Shown here one piece after another: positions 23,185-36,839 of a stretch of DNA of 64,000 bases. The notes beneath the pieces were generated by a model. It was not told the DNA's origin. It did no database searches and saw only the letters and a program-made list of their open reading frames with translations. Source of the DNA: Istiophorus platypterus. Taxonomy: Eukaryota; Chordata; Actinopteri; Istiophoriformes; Istiophoridae. The stretch is taken from contig CM029121.1 of assembly GCA_016859345.1 (NCBI GenBank), forward strand, positions 1,165,829 to 1,229,828, read 5' to 3'. Position 1 is the stretch's first letter. Every line of letters begins with the position of its first letter. The position numbers and the translations under genes are program-made.

Positions 23185-26100
23185 GCAGTGCCTATATTGT
23201 GGCTGATTGGTGTATACACTGACCTTCTAATTTTTCTAATCTAATATATGCTGCAGAATACATACATTTTCATATTTTACCCATGAAATCTGAAAATATA
23301 TCAAACTCAAATAATTAATCATACACAGCAGAATGGACCAGTTGCTGCTGAACACAAATAAAGTAATCCAGGCTAGGTTCAGCAGATTGAATTATGTGTC
23401 CAGGGTATCATTTATACAGTATTTTGATCAAAGTCCAAGTAAAGTAAAGAGATGTTCGAAGATAAACTGTACATTAAAAGGATATTACTCAATCCAAACT
23501 AATCATTGGCGCATTTACCTTTAGGAAGCTGATGGTGTTGTTGTAGAAACTCTGAGGTGTGTTATTGAGGATGCTCTCCAGTGCACCCTGGACAATGCTG
23601 CAGGCACCCAGAATGCGTTGGCTCAGTTTCACCAGCCCCTTTCGAATCTGCAGACAAGACATAGTACATGTGTTAATTAGTTAAATATGAGAGTAATCTA
23701 TTGTATAAAAAAAAAAAAAAAAAGACGTACCTCAGATCCAAATATACCATTCCTGTCATGGATGAGGATCCATCCCATCCTCCAACCAGGGACCAGCCAG
23801 CGTTTAGCCAAACCACCACAGGAAAGGATAGGAACATCACTGCTGAGAGATGCCAGGGAAGGACAACTGCAACCTGGGAAAACCTAAAGACAGGAGCAGG
23901 AAAAAAAATTACATACGTCCGCACAGCAAATCATTCATGGTCATGGATCACCATTATGTTGAGTAACAGCGGGCTTGATGGTAACGCAATTATATAGAGC
24001 TCAAATGGATTTCATATTCAAATGGAGGCAAATCAAAAGTGCACAATATGCTAGGCATTGAAGTGGATTTAACATTGAAAAAAATTCAAAAGTTGATATG
24101 ACAATCTTAGGTACTGAGAAAGTAATGTTTGAGGCATGTTAAAAAAACATCAGTGTTATATGCACCCGTATTCACTGTTCTTGTATAATGCTTGAATCTA
24201 TGGTAAATTAGCTGCTTTGATTTCTTGCATACTGTAATTTCAAAAAAGCTAAATAGATTTCTACCTACACAGACCTTAGTAATTATTAATATAAAATAAG
24301 TTTAAGTGGTTAAAGCAGCATCAATTGACCTAACTGGCCAATTTGGGTCAGCAGAATAAACTGTAAACATGGTATCATTTGTTTATAAAGAGAATATGGC
24401 TCTCTTGTTAGCAAACTTTGCATATTCACACATCCAACAGATACAGAGCAACAAAAGCATTGTTTGGGTTGTGTTTCTGACCATTTTACAAATTCAAGTC
24501 TAATATTCACTCCCTCACTAGCTCTGTTTTGATCTCGACTAACTCCTGAGGTTAGTATCTGGCTCTTTAGCTGCCAAATGTTTTACTGTGTTCCAGTTGC
24601 TGACTTTGTTTTTCTGCTGTTTGGTGCTATGAAGGTAGGGTACAGAGGGTCTATCAGAAGTAATGCCTGCTGCAGCTAAAAATTAGGTTGTTGAGAATGG
24701 TGAGAGAGAAATAAAACTGTTCGTTTTCAGGCCATGTAACAAAAACAGTTAAATGAAAGATGATAAAACACAATTGTGAAACTGAGGGGAACTATGAAGT
24801 TGAGCTATTTTTGTTCACAACTGCAAGTCATATTCACAATACGTGTAGTCATTTGCTTCCCCATTACAGATCTCAGCAGTGATGACTTCATGAGCTTCTT
24901 TAATGATAAAATCCATCTTCCTGTCTCTTAGACCTCATCCCAACCAGGCTGCTTAAGGATGTTTTGCCCTTAGTAAGCACTTCTCTACTAGACATAATCA
25001 ATCTGTCCTTATTATCAGGCTATGTACCCCATCCATTAAAGTATCTGTAATCAAACTTCTTCTCATAAAGCCTACTCTTGATCCAGATGTTTTAGCTAAA
25101 TCTAGACCCATGTGTAATCTTCCCCTTCTCTTTAAGATCCTTGAGAAAGCTGTTGCCAAAAAGTTGTGTGAATTTCTACATAATAATAGTTAGTTTTAGG
25201 ATTTTCATTCAGGATTTAGAGGCATCATAGCACTGAGACAGCACTGGTGAGAGTTACAAATGAGTTTCTAACTGCATCAGACAAAGGACTTTTCTTCTTA
25301 CTCTGCATTTGATACTATTAACCATCACAGCCTATTGCAGAGACTGGAACATTTGATTGGCATCAAGGGATTCACTCTAAGCTGGTTTGAGTCTATTTAT
25401 CAGACTGATTTCAGTTGTGCATGTTAATGATACATCCTCCATATACTCGAAAGTTAGTCATGGAATTCAACAAGGTTTTGTGCTTCGACCAGTTCTATTC
25501 AACTTATAAATGCTACCTTTAGGTAATATTATTTGGAAAAATTCCATAAAGTTTCATTGTTGCCGATGATGCTCAGTTGTACTTATCATTGAAGACTGAT
25601 GAAACCAATTCATTGCAGGTTTCCAAAGACCCTTGAATCAGCTAATTTTCAAGCGTGATTTAAGGTAATAGAGACCTGGATGACCAGCAAATTTCCAATT
25701 TTAAACTCGGACTAAACTTAAGGTATTATATTTGGCCTCAACACCTCAGAAACTCATTGTCTAATGACACAGTTACTGTAGATGGCTCTGCTGTGGCCTC
25801 CAGCACCACCATTAGGAATACCTTTAATTACCACATAAAACAAACTTCAAGGTCTGCCTTTATTCACTTACATAACATCGTAAAAATCAGGCACATTCTG
25901 TCTCAAGAAACTGGTACTTGCTTTCGTTAATACTAGGCTTGATTATTGCAGCTCCTTGTTATCAGACTTTCCAGCAAAACTTTAAATACTCTCCAGTTGA
26001 TCCACAATGCTGCAGCTCAAGTACTGACAGGGACTCGAAAAATTAATCATATTTCTTCTGTGTTAGCTTCTCAGCATTGGCTCACTGTAAAATCCAGAAG

Positions 26101-26503
26101 AGAATTTAATCCTCCTACTCACTTACAAAGCTCTTGATAAATAAAACTGAACAGAATTGAAGTGACCCATTATAAAACTATTACCAAGAAAAGCTTTAAA
26201 GCTACAAAACTACCTGAACAGAGGGAACCGTCATTCATCTTCATTATATCTGACACACAAAGCATGCCTCAAAAGTTATTTTCTCACTACCTAAGCTTCT
26301 TGCTCATACAAAGCAAACATGGTATGCAAATTAGCTGTATTTCTTTATATATAACCCCATGAACATGAAGTATAATCATTAAAAAAACCTAAAAATTATA
26401 GATCAATATGAATATTAATTTGAATCTTAGTTGATGATATGATATTTATTCTGGAGGTGAGGAAGAAACAGAAAGGACAGAGGCAGTGGAAGAGTACAGA
26501 GAT

Positions 26504-26560
<57 letters not shown>

Positions 26561-29500
26561 ACCTCCGCTCCACTCAAGGAAAGCTGGTTCTATACAATAT
26601 CTATACAGGGAACAGGGAACTGCCCTGTACCCTATTGGTCAGACTGGTATGAATGATATAACAGCAATATACATTCAAGTAGCTCTCTAATTTAAAGCAA
26701 TTTTTGACCTGCGGCTGTCTAAACTCACTGGACATGCAGAGTGTCCTACACCCCTCCCCTCTCTGCATTGAGCCACATTATGATCAGTATGGATCATAAG
26801 TAGAAATGTATGAATTGAAACTATGAGAAAAAGAAAACATTTCAATCTTCAACTTTATCAAAATAATTGAAGCATTTACAGCTCATATACATAAATCTGC
26901 ACAGAGAGTACTTTAGAATATGCAGAGATGTGTTGTAAAAACATAATTTACTGCTGAGGGTCTTATGCAAGAGAGGGACAGGGGGATAATGCCCTACTGA
27001 CACAACCTTGCTTGCCTGGTGCAGTTCATAGACATCCTGGCCCCTCGAAATACTCAAGTCATAAAGGGGGGCCTAACCACCACACCCCCAACCCAGCTCT
27101 CCACCCACCACATGCCTCCTATTCCCATTGCTCCAAATCCCAACATCTGAATTAATTGCAAACACATGCAACCAAAAATGTGCAGAGTCATTCTGGTCTG
27201 CTTGTTTTCAAGCTGAAATGGTCAGATGGTGGTGGTGGGGTTGGTTTCTGGATGCACCCAACAACCCCAACTCAAAATTTTCCCATTCACAGCTGCTACA
27301 ATACAATCACAAAGCACAGATTAATGCCTTATAAATTCATTTTTCTTTGTGCAACTGATGGAAAGTTGCATTTAAATTTTTGTGGCTATCAGCAAATTTT
27401 TCTTTTCAAGTATTCAACTATACTCTGATACTTCCGTCTCCCTTGTTATCTGCATCCATATAATAAGAACTTTATAAATAATAACTTTCTTAAATAGCAC
27501 TTTCCAAAAACCGTTACAAAGAAAGAATAATAAAATATATAAAGTAAAATGATCAAATTACCATTAAAATAATAAAACAATAACTGGTTTTAATGTTGTG
27601 GCTGACACATGTATAATCCCAACGCCATACACACCTTACTACAACAGCTCAACTCAGGTTCCAGACACTCTGGAGCCTGGCCTAAGATATGTGTAGTATT
27701 TAGGTCTAAGAGATTTCTTGTTACTTTTTGGGAAACACCAAAGACCATGCAAAATGCAGACTATATTCATGATAAACTGTTAATTCTTACAGTGCTTTCA
27801 GGCAGCAAGTGGTTGCCACCACCACCTCCGTTTTCCAAGTAAATAAGGCGGCTGCTGCTGTCAAAGTTGAAGATAGTTAAACTTTTCAACTTGCTGATTG
27901 GCAACCACAGAAACCACATTGAGGGAAACAACACAGCTAATTTTACTGGCATTTGAGATACCTGAATTATATATCTCCCCATCAAATAGGTCAATTAATA
28001 GTAACATTATTAAAGCAACATCAACCTCAAAGTCTGACTATCTGGTTTGGGACAGTAAACAATGGTTAGAATATAATTTTAAAAAACCCTCTGTTTGAAT
28101 CATGTCGTATTGCTAACTGTTGCTTCAGTTTTAAGCTACAAACTGCTCTGTGATGAGATTAGATTGGGTGAAAGCAGCAGCCTGTATTGTATTGTACAAT
28201 AGTACACGTATTGACATCCATTCAAAATAAAGGCAACGCCCCAATGTCTGAAAGCACCTTTACCTACAGTATGTTGCTACTCAATTAAATATTTGAGTAA
28301 CTATGGATTAGAACCTATCTTAGCAAAAAAGGGTTGCGGATGGATTCCGATGAGATTATGAGGAGCTGAATTCTACACTTTCATTCCAAAACCTGATACA
28401 AGTCAAAGTTATGACTTGTATTTAGATTTAGATTTAGATTTAGGTATGTAATTGACAAATTGCAAAAGTGTCTACCTGCTTAATCTGACACTATCTGATC
28501 AGATTTCTTGGATTAGAAACCTGTTACAAATGTGGATAACTGAATCTGTCATAATAATTGCAGTAAAATGGTACTTCCCATAAACTGTGCTATTGAAAGC
28601 ATCCAGAAATTGAGGTTGATAGCAATGATGGCTAAACAAATGTTGATGATGCACACTGTGGAGAGTTTTACAGCTACAGCTTAATGATGAGGAGACTGAA
28701 TTGGAGACAGATATTTATTTTTTTCTCTTTTTTCTTATGTTAACATTAAAATGCTGTTTTGTGTGTAGACCTTTCATTTGTAGTAGATAGCTAGCTAAGT
28801 AGCACAAACACTAAGGGTAGCTAATGATACTAAAATAGGCACTAGACTCAGATACAGATTGAAAGACATGAATCTGAATGATGAGAGGTATTCAGATCCT
28901 TAACTTAAGTAAAACTACCAATACAGCAATTTAGAAATACTCCATTACAAGTTAAAGTCTTGCATCAAAAATCCTACCTATGTAAAAATACATAAGGATT
29001 AGCAGCAAAAATTTACTAAATCCTAATCTTGCCTCGGGCACCAAATAGCTGAAACTGGCCCTGATATTTTATATGATGCTGACATGTAAAAGAACATAGC
29101 TGAATAAAGACCCCAAACTTTAGTAGGTGAAGTGATACTCAGGGAATCAAAGGCTATCAATTTGTCCGAATGGAACCTAAGTGGAAAGCTACTGGACCAG
29201 ACAAATCAACTCTTACCTTATCTCCACTTTTTTTTAATGAGTTGTCAAACATTCATCCTGCCTGTGAGTGTGTACGTGTGTTCCTGTCTGTCTGTGTTTA
29301 CAGGAGTCTATGCGTGTGTGTTTATGCAGTATCTGTGTTCATGTTTGCATGACCTTCAACTAAAGTTTCACCAGTGCAAGCTTTTCAAGGTTGATACCGA
29401 TTCCAGTGCTTTGGACTGAATATACTGACCATGTGGTTTCTGATTGTCAATTTGGTCATTTTCATTTCTCTTAAAGTGTCTGTTCACCCACTATCTTTCT

Positions 29501-32500
29501 CTTTGATTTCTGCATCACCCCAATACATTCGAGATGAATGGAATTTCATTTATGGTCCTCACAGCTGTGAAAAATTGTATTTAAAAGTAAAAATCATCAA
29601 CAACATCTCTAGTCAGAATCAGTAACCATGTTATTCTAGATAATTCAATCCTTGGTAGGAAGTAGTTCTGGAGAAAACTGCTTACAGTGCTTGCAGTGAA
29701 CAGTGCAAAGTAAAGTTAATTATGGAGTTCATTAAGATTAGCCACTCACTTGTTGCTGGCTACAACTAATGTCTTTAAAGTCAATCCATTAACTCTTTGA
29801 GTTGAATGAAGCAGTTGAATTATAAATAATCAGAATGCAATTTAATAGGGAAACTGTTTCTGAGATTAATTATGTTGGTTTTGTATCTGGGATCAAGCAG
29901 AAATGAGGGATGCAACATCTCAACTTTGTCCCTCTCAATGGCAATTCTCATACCTCACCTCAGAATATCTGCAGGTACTGAGTGCCATCTGATACAAACT
30001 CTCTTTTTCCCCAGAAAATCTAAATATGTGATTCTGACTGCACGGAACTCACTGAGATCATTTTTGTCTAATGTAATATGGGACAAATGTTTGAAACAAT
30101 TGAAATTCTATAATGTCACCAACAGGAGTGCAGATCTGTCAAATTGTGGCCGATTTAAGGCTAGTATTGGTGCCATCACTGACCTGGCGTATCAGTTTGG
30201 GGAATCCCTAACAGAAATATCTGAGACAGATATCTCAAAACCTGGGAAAATAAAACCAACACTATGTAGGATAGGAATACAATAAAGTCATTTTTTTCTG
30301 AGATAAAAGAGTTGCACTGTGCTCAGAGCTACACCTATGAGTTTGCATTTCAAATGGACATCTCATGGACTATCATTTGGCAAATCTCTAATGTGTCAAA
30401 TCGTCATTACATTAGAACTGGATAGCCTTTCTGGTTGTTACTCCCAGGCCTCATTCACAGCCCCTAATCCCCCCTGTGCTGATTTGGGGTTGTAACATCG
30501 CCCTCCAGGGCCAGGGCACATACCACCAAATGAAACGCAACATCTGCTGTAACTGTGTCATAAAAATGTGCCTCGCTTGTGTTACATAGCGCCAAGCCAA
30601 CTCTCCAACCTGTGCTGAGAAGGGACTTGGTTGCTGTGTAGTTGTACTCACCATATCACTGTAGATTTCATCAGCCAGAATCGGAACACAGTGTCTGGAG
30701 GCCACTGGGAAAACAAAAATCCACTTATTCCATATGCTATGTTTGTTTTGATGTCATCGACCAAGTTTTTTGCTTCTGAATTTGACCGTGATGCAAATTA
30801 AAAGCTTTTGAAAAATTTTGACTCTTTTTCCTACTAAAGGAAGGCAGAAGTGCAGCTAACCTTTGAGGATCTTCTGCAGGTGTTCCTTGCTGAACACAGA
30901 GCCACATGGGTTGGATGGATTGGTAACAATCAGACAGGAGGTCTTCTCATCAATCATGCTCTCCATGTGTTGCAGGTCAATCTCCCATGACTTCTCTGGC
31001 TGCAAATCAAAGGTGTATGTCAGGATGAGAGCAAAAATGTTATTGTACATGATAATAAACCCTGGTAATGTTCAATTAAAGCTACTACTGCAAACATGAG
31101 ACAGCAGCTTATATATTGTTGGAGACCAGGAAGGTGAAAGGTATAGTATTGTGTCCTTAACGGCCAGTATAAAGCTGTTAACAGTAATACAGTATTTACT
31201 TCACAAGTGCTATTGACCAGTTCCTTGAAGCCATGTTCTTTCATTGTAACTATCTTTAAGATGCATGCCTCTCAGCAAAAGTATTAGTATCAGCTTAAGT
31301 CCACAAACATAGAAAATGTAAGCACTGACATTCCACAGTTCCTATCTACACTGTCCTAAATTCATCACACTGATGGTAACAATCATTTCTTTTAATGTCT
31401 CTGTGAATCTTGTTTCCTTTCTGACATTCACTAATAGGAGGAGGCCCACATCCTCCTGCCATCAGTGGCCTGATTCATACACACCCCTCTATGATGTCTG
31501 TTTAAGATGTTTTACTACACACCTCTGTTATTCCATTGGTCTGCAGTCAGATGAACATGTGACTATTTCTGAGGAAGAGATGATGTCTCTCTACTGGGTT
31601 TTAATGTGTTTGATGGCCTGCTTGTTCCTTTTATTTACACTTATGTAGGAGGTCTTTTGAAGTTTGCCCTTGATTAACAGTTTAAAATCTGCTTCCAATC
31701 TGCTGAGTTGTAAAGATCCACTGGCTGTATACAGTGTGATTCCTTCGGCTTCCATAACACTTTCAGCATTATCCATGTAATTTATTCCAAAATGGAAAAT
31801 TGCACAACATGATGAGAAGAAAAACCTGAAAAATTACTGAGAGAAAATATTAAATCTAATATAATGTCCTTGATGCATAAAAAAATAAGTGGGTAAACTA
31901 TGGCCTCTTGTCTTTACTGTAAAAGACTTCCTCTATAATATACTGTATGTGACTTTGACAACACGCAGTTTTTGATTATACAAAGTATAAATTCATTGGT
32001 AACCTTACGTTAACACCCAGAGTTTTCCTCAGTGGCTAACTGCAGTATTGCAACAAAAATAAATAAATATGTCCCTTGTGGCCAAACTCTATGCATTTTC
32101 CCTTTAGACCGCCACTCTCTGATTGCAAACTGCACAAAGACCAAATTATTACTATTAGCATTGTAAATTTTAAGACCATGGAACTTTTACTTTTGCATTG
32201 CCTTCCCCAAAATCTATAAAAAATCTATAAAAAGACACTTTGTTGTGGGCAAGGAATAGTTAAACCTTAGTAAAGCCTTTTTTGGTATATGCGACATGGA
32301 CATACGTAGAGAACTGGAAACTTTGTTCCAAGATGATGCCTCCTTTATTCTACTGAAAGACATTACAAATAGTCAAAGTGTTCGTGATCCTCAGAAAAAA
32401 AGTCCTCATTTTAAAACCATTTCTTTTGCAATGATGGGGCCATTGGATGTCAAGTGACCTGCAATTCTGACTGTTGTGGAGATTTCACAGATTATTGGTC

Positions 32501-34163
32501 AATTCATCAGTAAAGTAAGTGTTTGGGAGCCCAAGATGTCTTATACTGAGAAGTATTTTTTTAATCTTGGCCAAGGAGAATGGAGAAATGGTCAATAAAA
32601 GTTGATGCACATGATGCTGTGTCCCCTCTGAGGCTTGGCCCTTTGGTAAGATTTTGAACCCCTTATTCCTAGTATGTGGAGTTAAACTATTGGGGTCCTT
32701 CAGTATAATATCAGCGCACACTGGTTTTGAGTTATTGCTATCTTTTTATAACTATGAATTGTTGGCTCTCCCCAATAAATCTGAGACAGCTGCTCAACAT
32801 CTCAAGCAGAGAAGGCAGTTTTCCTTTCAGAAATATTTACTGCAGTTTCATCTGAGACCTTGAGGCCCATGCTTGACCTGTGTAACCCAAAAGAAAATTC
32901 CCTAACACTGACTATGCTCACAAGTCCAAAATCACTTCAAAGTTGTTTTGGGGGGATTCTGCTGCAATACAAACAGTGTCAGCATGGTTGGAACTATTCC
33001 TAGGTGGTTAGCCCTAGTGTTAACCTTGTGTTGATGTAACTGCCAGTGGTAATGCATTTGCAGCCATTCTGCCAACAGTTTGTTGATATGTCTGTAGTTA
33101 TTTTCACCAAATGAGAATAAATAGATTCGCGGGGATAGGGATGGTAACCTCTTACTTACCAGCAGGTTGTAGAGTTTGACCTTGATACCCATGGAAACAG
33201 CCAGAGTCTTATATAAGGAGAAGCCTGGGCATGGGACCAGGATGTTGTCCCCTGGGTTACACAGGACACTGATAGCCAGGTCAATGGCCTGACTGCAGCC
33301 GCTGGTCAAAATCACATCCTGGAATGGGGGCATTTATTTTTGAGAGCAGGGCAACCAAAACCGCACATTTCCTCATCCATACTAATGCTAACATCATACA
33401 ATCTCACATTGACTTGAATAATGTCACTGTAACAAGTAGAGAAGCTTCCAAGACATCCACTCTGATGCATTACAAACTGCATAAAAGCCTATTTATTAAG
33501 TATTGCATTTTGCATCATGCTACTGAAAATGAATTTTATTCACTCACAATGTTGTTACGATGCACTTAGGGTGTCCTATACTGTGATTAAGATTCATATT
33601 TAGAGGTAGCACTGTAGAGCAATTAGGACAAAAGAATATGAATGAAAAAGTATGTCAGCAAAGGGATGAGGTGTATGAGGAGTAAGCACCTCTGCCTCTA
33701 GAGGAGCCTCAGGGCTGCTGTAAAAGTTGGCCACTGCCTGTCGGCTCTTCATATAACCTGTCAGTGAACAAAGAGAAAATTTACTGCACATGCAAACAGA
33801 GAATCGAACCACAGGTAGTGGGTCAAATAACCAACTGTTGGGGTTGGTAAACATGAGCAAGCAGTATGTGATTTATTGACTGAATGAATCTCATATCTCA
33901 CCTTTGCGCATCTGTACTTCAGTTTTCAGGGGTAACATAAAGTAACACTTTTAGCCTTAGTGCGATTAAAGACGTTTGCTTTGGATTTAGTTAGTTTGTT
34001 GGTTTGTGTGACTCACCAACAGAAGGTGCGTAGCCGTTGAATTTCTGGGAGTCTATGGCTTCTTTCATGGCCTGAAGCACTGAATCATCTGTAGGTAGGT
34101 TTCCAAACACAGTAGGGTCCCCTAGGGAGCAGAAAGCATCAAGTCAACATCTCTCTGGACATG

Positions 34164-34242
<79 letters not shown>

Positions 34243-34889
34243 CAAAATAGTAGAAGTGTTGTAAAACAAGGAACAGCGGTGAATGGGCTGTGTGCCACTG
34301 TACATGCATCAGTCAGGTTCTTTCATTAGTAATATTATATCATGTTGTGTAGGCAGATTATTGGTCTATTTTATTTCCAATCTTATAAGTAATTCAAAAT
34401 CTAAGGAGGTAGTTATAATTTATTGATGAAGGTCAATTGCCTTTCTTAAGACTTTCATTGCTCTTATTACTTGTTGGCTTATCGATTAATGAGTCCTTTA
34501 TTACTAATCGAACAATTGCATGGCTTGTAAGCAAGAAATTCGTATCTCCAGATGCTATCTAATCACAAGTTTAGACACAGAGAAACCCTCTCACCTATGG
34601 AAAGTGCAATCATAGATTTATCTGGATTTGGGGTGAGCTTCATCCCATCCACAATGGCCCTGATGGGATTGAGTGTGTTGTTGGCCATCTCTGAAGGCTT
34701 CACTTCCCATCTCTGCCTGCGGCTCTTGGCTTTGGCTGGGTACAAACTGCCATTCACACTGACATGGTGGATCCCGTTCCCATGTACTCCCTTCCCGTTT
34801 ACTCCATTCCCACTCAGAGCTTTGCCATTAACAGTTTTGCCATGGACCCCATTCCCATTCATCTGAACCAAGTAAGACTTGTTATCCAT
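22220..34889 (-). CDS. tat: Tyrosine aminotransferase (PLP enzyme)
   Basis: Eleven coding exons: 34595-34889, 34017-34121, 33690-33757, 33160-33318, 30861-30999, 30652-30704, 23731-23883, 23519-23647, 22920-23003, 22508-22606 and 22220-22360. They total 1425 bases and 474 aa (human 454). TAT is the first enzyme of tyrosine breakdown, moving the amino group from tyrosine to 2-oxoglutarate in liver cytosol. Diagnostic blocks: TSGCSQAIDL, CPGFSLYKTL, NPSNPCGSVFSKEHLQ, ILADEIYSDM, the Schiff-base lysine K300 in SCGGLAKRW, and PSGAMYLM. The start at 34889 follows a splice acceptor (TTTCAG|G ATG). An in-frame ATG further upstream (34949) lies in the intron and was rejected. Residues about 10-50 form an Asn-Gly-rich repeat absent from human TAT. 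Intron 6 is about 6.8 kb and holds a dead LINE. Exon 10's acceptor abuts a TG tract. Confidence 0.96.
22621..22697. repeat. (CA)n tract, read as (UG)n in tat RNA before exon 10
   Basis: About 77 bp of perfect AC on plus, TG on the tat strand. Only 13 bases separate it from the last intron base (22607) before exon 10, so it takes the place of a normal polypyrimidine tract. Confidence 0.95.
23094..23182. repeat. (AT)n microsatellite in tat intron 8
   Basis: An AT tract of about 85 bp, self-complementary, starting about 90 bases upstream (in transcript sense) of tat exon 9. Confidence 0.95.
24865..26150 (+). pseudogene. Dead L2-type LINE reverse-transcriptase remnant
   Basis: Conceptual translation with several frameshifts and stops gives pieces typical of L2/Maui-like LINE ORF2. 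These include 'DLIPTRLLKDVLP', then 'LFKILEKAVAKKL', 'SHGIQQGFVLRPVLFNL', 'MLPLGNI' and 'DDAQLYLSLKTDE' near the catalytic aspartates, and 'LQLIHNAAAQVLTGTRK..HISSVLASQHWLTVKSR' toward the 3' end. No frame longer than about 63 codons survives. It lies antisense inside tat intron 6. Confidence 0.85.
26506..26557. repeat. (GA)n microsatellite
   Basis: A perfect GA tract of about 50 bp in tat intron 6, 350 bases after the LINE remnant. Confidence 0.95.
26600..30400. other. tat intron 6, remainder
   Basis: Non-coding. A probable fragment of the dispersed 'ACTTAAGTAAAA' repeat (reverse orientation) lies at about 28878-28995. Open frames such as 29132-29419 and 29872-30285 have no family similarity or splice context. 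Confidence 0.5.
28878..28995 (-). mobile_element. Fragment of ACTTAAGTAA-type non-autonomous element
   Basis: The text 'gaggtattcagatccttaac' followed by 'ttaagtaaaactaccaatac' and 'aaatactccattacaagtta' is the reverse-complemented right end of the element described at 34931. Confidence 0.6.
34169..34240. repeat. (AT)n microsatellite in tat intron 1b
   Basis: An AT tract of about 72 bp between tat coding exons 1 and 2. Confidence 0.95.
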
Positions 34890-34930
34890 CCTGAAACTGA
34901 TAAGGACAATGAGTGTTAGAATAGGTATTT

Positions 34931-35432
34931 CCAGTGATGGATTGTACATTTATTCAAGTAGTACTGTACTTAATTCTAAAGTATTTGTACTTTACTTGAG
35001 TATTCCATTGTATGCTACTTCATGTTTTTACTCCACTACAAATCTGAAGTAAAAATTGTACTTTTTACTCCTCTACATTGATTTGACAGATATAGTTACT
35101 AGTTTACATATTAAGATTTGACTTACAAAAATCATCATGTGAAAGATATAGAAGTGTTATAGATTAAACTAGCCAGCACTACAAAAATATCCCAAATTAG
35201 CTCCCAACCAGCTACACCTCTAATATGTCCCTTACATGCTAAGGCGTCAATAATTTAATTTAAAAATATCCCATAACTGCATATAAAATATATAATAATG
35301 TAACACTCTCTGAAAGCGACCATTCTGGATAATGAGAACCTTTTCTTCTGAAACTTTAGATAATGCTGTTGTTAATAATTCTATACTCTTACTTAAGTAA
35401 CATTTTAATGCAAACCTACAGTGGTGTTCTGA
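34931..35432 (+). mobile_element. Non-autonomous (MITE-like) element before tat coding exon 1
   Basis: The left end runs 'ccagtgatgg..caagtagtactgtactta' with 'tttgtactttacttgagtat', 'tttttactccactaca' and 'gacagatatagttactagtt'. The right end is 'cttacttaagtaacatttta ... acagtggtg'. Both match a non-autonomous repeat very common in teleosts. It ends 42 bases upstream of the tat coding start, inside the intron that follows the non-coding first exon. Superfamily not determined. Confidence 0.65.
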
Positions 35433-36083
35433 ACAACTGCAAAAAACTTGTTAAATTTGTTTTTTTTATCAGTGAAACAAGATTACTGAGAAAAACGAAA
35501 ACAAGGGGTTTATTAAAATATTTTTTAATGGCCTTATTTTAAAAAACCTGTTTGGTCTTCAATGCAATTGATCAACATACTGCATTGAGATATTATTCAC
35601 TGATAGGAAAAATTGTCTTGCATAATCCTGTTGGATTATGACATTTTACCAATATTACTATTACACATTATTATATATCACAGATTTGTATTCATTGCAT
35701 ATAAAGAGAGCTTTAAAAAAATAATAATAAATAATCCGCATTATACACAATTCATATCACCGGAGGCGCACAAGTATCATTCTCAAGTCTCACATACATA
35801 AATAATATATTGTGCAAGAATAATTATTATAATAACTTTTGTAAAAAGAATGACAAAGATTTATGGAAAAAAATAGATGAAGCAGCTTATCTAGCTCGCA
35901 AGAAAGATTTTTTTCTACTACAGCATAGGACCCCCATCAAGAGGCTGCAATACATTTCATACAATGCATATGGCTGTGTCTTCATAAGTTTTGTAAACAT
36001 GCAAAATCTGAATATATACATCTAAATATCCTGTTACTCTACTCACAGAATCAATAATTCAGAGCGTCATGCTTTTTACTTAC

Positions 36084-36181
36084 CTCAATGAAATATTCAA
36101 CACAAAGTTTGTCCAAATAAGTAGCAGCGCAGGTTAATTACATAAAACGAAGTGTGCGGGATGTATCAAGACGGTTTTATA
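36084..36181 (-). promoter_or_regulatory. tat: tat TATA box and non-coding first exon
   Basis: On the minus strand CTATAAAAC (TATAAAA at 36175-36181) is followed by about 90 bases ending at a strong donor, TTCATTGAG|GTAAGT, with the last exon base at 36084. The acceptor just before the coding ATG (34890) pairs with it. A start about 25-30 bases after the TATA box (near 36150) is expected; this is inferred. TATA-driven initiation fits a highly regulated liver gene. Confidence 0.7.
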
Positions 36182-36299
36182 GCAAGATTCTCGAAAATGG
36201 GTGTTGAACCCTGCACATATTTCCATTGGTGGAGGCTGAGGGTTGTGCCATTACACCCCTCTTACATCACTAACCAGAACCATACCACCTCAAGCCCTT

Positions 36300-36480
36300 A
36301 ACAACATCAATTACCGGCTCGGAGATGGAGGGCGGATAGCGTGGACGGAGTGGGACCCCTCAGCGGTGTCCGCTGTGCGTCATGCGCACTGGTGTCAAAA
36401 CAGAGACGGCGCAAAGTGCGAGTCTGTCAACACTGCACCAGCACAAGACACCGGGGAGGAAAGCATTTACTTTTAATCGA
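36300..36480. other. CpG-richer patch upstream of tat promoter
   Basis: CpG-containing sequence ('gagggcggatagcgtggacg', 'gtccgctgtgcgtcatgcgc') differs from the AT-rich surroundings and directly precedes the tat TATA promoter. It includes a TGCGTCA-like CRE/AP-1-type string. It may be a proximal enhancer; no protein is evident. Confidence 0.4.
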
Positions 36481-36839
36481 TAAGGAAAACTACAACTACC
36501 ACTTCCCCATTCTTTCTTCAAAAGAATTCAGTTACTGTATTTCACACTACTGTATACTTCACTGTAAAATAATGTACTGTATTTATTATTGTTATAATTA
36601 TTATTATTAATGTACTATAATTTCCAAATTGAGATTTTAAAAACAAAACACATGATGAGCTCAAAAGAAAATATAATGTAACTTTAGAGATTAAGCTATC
36701 CACAAATATACAGCTTCCCTCTTTAAAATTGTTTGCCCATCAACTAACTAAAACAGTAAAATGCTACAAATTATAGCATCTGTAACAACAATTTGATAGT
36801 AAGATATATAATAGTATTAAGTAATAGTAATATTACATA

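Noticed and set aside
29872..30285. 137-codon plus-strand open frame in tat intron 6
   Set aside because: Antisense within the intron, with no recognised family. It may be a chance frame or an old transposable-element scrap.
34890..34949. Upstream in-frame ATG for tat (20 extra residues)
   Set aside because: A splice acceptor (TTTCAG|G) lies between it and the chosen ATG, so that sequence is intronic.
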